This document shows positions 31,676 to 33,325 of a stretch of DNA of 33,325 nucleotides, in pieces. Each line of letters begins with the position of its first letter. The stretch's first letter is position 1. This stretch comes from Bacteroidota bacterium. Its GTDB lineage: Bacteria; Bacteroidota; Ignavibacteria; SZUA-365. Position numbers and translations under genes: made by a program. The notes under the pieces were generated by a model. That model did not search any database. It was not told the DNA's origin and was given only the letters and a program-made list of their open reading frames with translations. The stretch covers positions 1-33,325 of the forward strand of contig JAEYUG010000099.1 of assembly GCA_023432805.1 (NCBI GenBank). Direction: 5' to 3'.

Positions 31676-33280
31676 ATGTTCAGGAAAAAGTTCTCTGCTG
31701 CCACAGTCTTCCTTCTGCTCGTGTTCGGCGTGTTCGCCGGATCCCAGTTGCGGGCGATCTCCGAAGACAACATCTACGAACAGATCAACAAGTTCAAGGA
31801 TGTGCTCAGCTTCACGCAGAAATACTATGTCGACGAAGTCAACACCGCGACGCTGGTGGAGTCGGCGATCACGGGGCTGCTCAAGACCCTCGACCCGCAC
31901 TCGGTCTACATCGACAAGAAGCAGCTGACCAAGGTGCAGGAGGATTTCAAGGGGAGCTTCGACGGCATCGGGATCGAGTTCAACATCCTGCACGACACGA
32001 TCACCGTGGTGTCGCCGATTTTCGGGGGACCGAGCGAGAAGGTCGGAATCCTCGCAGGCGACAAGATCATCAAGATCGATGGCGCCAATGCGGTCAAGTT
32101 CACCAACGATGATGTGCAGAAGAAGCTGCGCGGAGAGCGCGGCACCAAGGTCGTGGTCGACATCGTCCGTGCCGGCGTGTCGGATCCCCTGCAGTTCACG
32201 ATCCATCGCGACAAGATTCCCCTCTACAGTGTCGACACGTATTTCCTGCTCGACGACAACACCGGCTACATGAGCATCAACCGCTTCTCGGCGACCACGT
32301 ATCAGGAGTTCCTCTCCGGTCTGCGCGAGATGAAAGCGAAGGGCATGGAGAAGCTGGTACTCGATCTGCGCGGGAATCCCGGCGGCTACCTCGAACAGAG
32401 CTTCCGCATGACCAACGAGTTCCTGCTCAAGGGTCAGAAGATCGTCTACACGAAGGGCCGTCGTCCCGAGTTCGACGAGAACTACGTCGCCACGGGTGCC
32501 GGAGAGTTCCAGACCCTGCCGCTGATCGTGCTGATCAGCAACAGCAGCGCCTCGGCCAGCGAAATTGTCAGCGGCGCGGTGCAGGATCATGATCGCGGAC
32601 TCATCGTCGGCGAGACCTCGTTCGGCAAGGGACTCGTGCAGCGGCAGTTCGACCTCAGCGACGGTTCAGCCTTCCGCCTGACGACCGCGCGCTACTACAC
32701 GCCGAGCGGCCGAATCATCCAGCGTCCCTACGACGGTGACAGCGATGAGGAGTACTACAAGAAGGCCATGATGCGCGACGAGGAGACGAGCGAGAACATC
32801 GAACACAAGGAGGCGGTCGACGACACGACGCGTCCGAAGTTTTCGACGACCAACGGGCGCACGGTGCTCGGTGGCGGAGGCATCACGCCCGACTACATCG
32901 TCAAGGCCCCGCGCCTGCAGGAGTACACCGCCAAGATGCGCGCACGCGTGTTCGAATTCATCAGCGGATACATGGATCGTCAGGGTCCCGCGCTCCGCAC
33001 CAAATACACGAAGGACGATGCGCGTCGGTTCATGAAGGAATTCGCGGTGGACGATGCCCTCATGCAGGCCTTCATCGACTTCGGCACCTCGAAGAGCGTG
33101 ACGTTCAACAAGGAGCAGTTCGACAAGGACGGCGACTATCTCAACGCGCTGCTCAAGGGTCAGATCGCCCGCACGCTGTTCGGCAACGAGGGATATTTCC
33201 GCGCGCTGCTGGTGTCGGATCCGCAGTTCCAGAAGGCGATGACGCTCTTTCCCGAAGCCAGGCGCATCGCGCGTCTCTGA
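31676..33280 (+). CDS. C-terminal processing protease (S41, CtpA/Prc family)
   Basis: An envelope serine protease of 534 residues that trims or degrades exported proteins from their C-termini. An N-terminal signal/anchor segment (about 8-27) is followed by a helical part, a PDZ domain (about 90-175) with the F-x-G-I-G-I-E-F entry, and the S41 core. The core has L-D-L-R-G-N-P-G-G (229-237), the catalytic Ser293 in S-S-A-S-A-S-E and Lys318 in F-G-K-G, spaced by 25 residues as in Prc and CtpB. The C-terminal 150 residues form a helical extension rich in Lys and Asp. It has its own promoter-like site. Its relation to T9SS cargo, if any, is not shown. Confidence 0.95.
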   Translation: MFRKKFSAATVFLLLVFGVFAGSQLRAISEDNIYEQINKFKDVLSFTQKYYVDEVNTATLVESAITGLLKTLDPHSVYIDKKQLTKVQEDFKGSFDGIGIEFNILHDTITVVSPIFGGPSEKVGILAGDKIIKIDGANAVKFTNDDVQKKLRGERGTKVVVDIVRAGVSDPLQFTIHRDKIPLYSVDTYFLLDDNTGYMSINRFSATTYQEFLSGLREMKAKGMEKLVLDLRGNPGGYLEQSFRMTNEFLLKGQKIVYTKGRRPEFDENYVATGAGEFQTLPLIVLISNSSASASEIVSGAVQDHDRGLIVGETSFGKGLVQRQFDLSDGSAFRLTTARYYTPSGRIIQRPYDGDSDEEYYKKAMMRDEETSENIEHKEAVDDTTRPKFSTTNGRTVLGGGGITPDYIVKAPRLQEYTAKMRARVFEFISGYMDRQGPALRTKYTKDDARRFMKEFAVDDALMQAFIDFGTSKSVTFNKEQFDKDGDYLNALLKGQIARTLFGNEGYFRALLVSDPQFQKAMTLFPEARRIARL

Positions 33281-33302
33281 TCACGGAGGAGACGGCACAC
33301 CC

Positions 33303-33325
33303 ATGACACGTCAGGCACGTGGCCC
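33303..33325 (+). CDS. Start of a further gene (partial, product unknown)
   Basis: An ATG follows a GGAGGAG sequence by about 11 bases and begins 22 bases after the protease stop; only the first seven codons (M-T-R-Q-A-R-G) are visible. The good ribosome-binding site is the main support. Confidence 0.45.

Noticed and set aside
31502..32590. Minus-strand open frame of 362 codons opposite the protease
   Set aside because: It is antisense to the conserved PDZ and S41 core and has a low-complexity acidic/Leu-rich composition typical of shadow frames.

Overview
The window (33.3 kb, roughly 60 % G+C, coding on both strands with almost no free space) looks like chromosomal DNA of a Bacteroidota-group bacterium. 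A high-G+C member of the Chlorobi/Ignavibacteria/Kapabacteria side fits best. The reasons are two giant secreted proteins ending in type IX secretion (T9SS) type A sorting domains with the PNPFN signature, a full-length PorX regulator (receiver plus PglZ domain), tandem outer-membrane proteins resembling DUF6588, a double-OmpA protein, frequent starts without a Shine-Dalgarno sequence, and several promoter-like sites of the Bacteroidota form TTG-N20-TAnnTTG. The taxonomic placement is inference; there is no rRNA or marker tree here. I saw no tRNA, rRNA, CRISPR array, insertion sequence, phage gene or attachment site. No stretch over 200 bases lacks a gene.

Layout. (1) 94-13213, plus strand: two paralogous giant T9SS cargo proteins that overlap by 4 bases, each with a seven-blade SBBP propeller, a stalk of cysteine-paired Ig/PKD-like modules and a sorting domain. 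They are followed by an OmpA-type envelope protein with a long poly-proline linker and an exported cysteine phosphatase, ending in a strong hairpin terminator. (2) 21308-13287, minus strand: a tightly packed nine-gene unit, CoA-acylating aldehyde dehydrogenase - porX - tsaE - tsaB - accD - panC - panD - GlmU-like nucleotidyltransferase - YciO/TsaC-like protein. It joins T9SS regulation, tRNA t6A modification, fatty-acid and CoA precursor synthesis and nucleotide-sugar synthesis. (3) 21507-22532, plus strand: a CNNM/CorC-type membrane protein with CBS domains, diverging from region 2, with a perfect inverted repeat inside its promoter spacer. (4) 26509-22640, minus strand: rlmN, then adk followed closely by two paralogous outer-membrane proteins. 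(5) 26636-31531, plus strand: a GH57 glucanotransferase/amylase, two paralogous DUF2279-like envelope proteins and a family 2 glycosyltransferase, nearly abutting. (6) 31676-33280, plus strand: a C-terminal processing protease, then the first codons of another gene.

How it hangs together. Much of the window concerns the envelope: T9SS cargo, the PorX regulator, OmpA, DUF6588-like and DUF2279-like proteins, a processing protease and a glycosyltransferase. The long minus-strand unit is mostly housekeeping. The least ordinary signals are the aldehyde dehydrogenase with a C-terminal tail resembling a microcompartment encapsulation peptide, the palindrome placed exactly between the promoter elements of the CNNM gene, the four promoter-like sites with identical 20-base spacing, and the giant paralogous secreted pair. 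I do not see a complete, clearly new multi-gene system.
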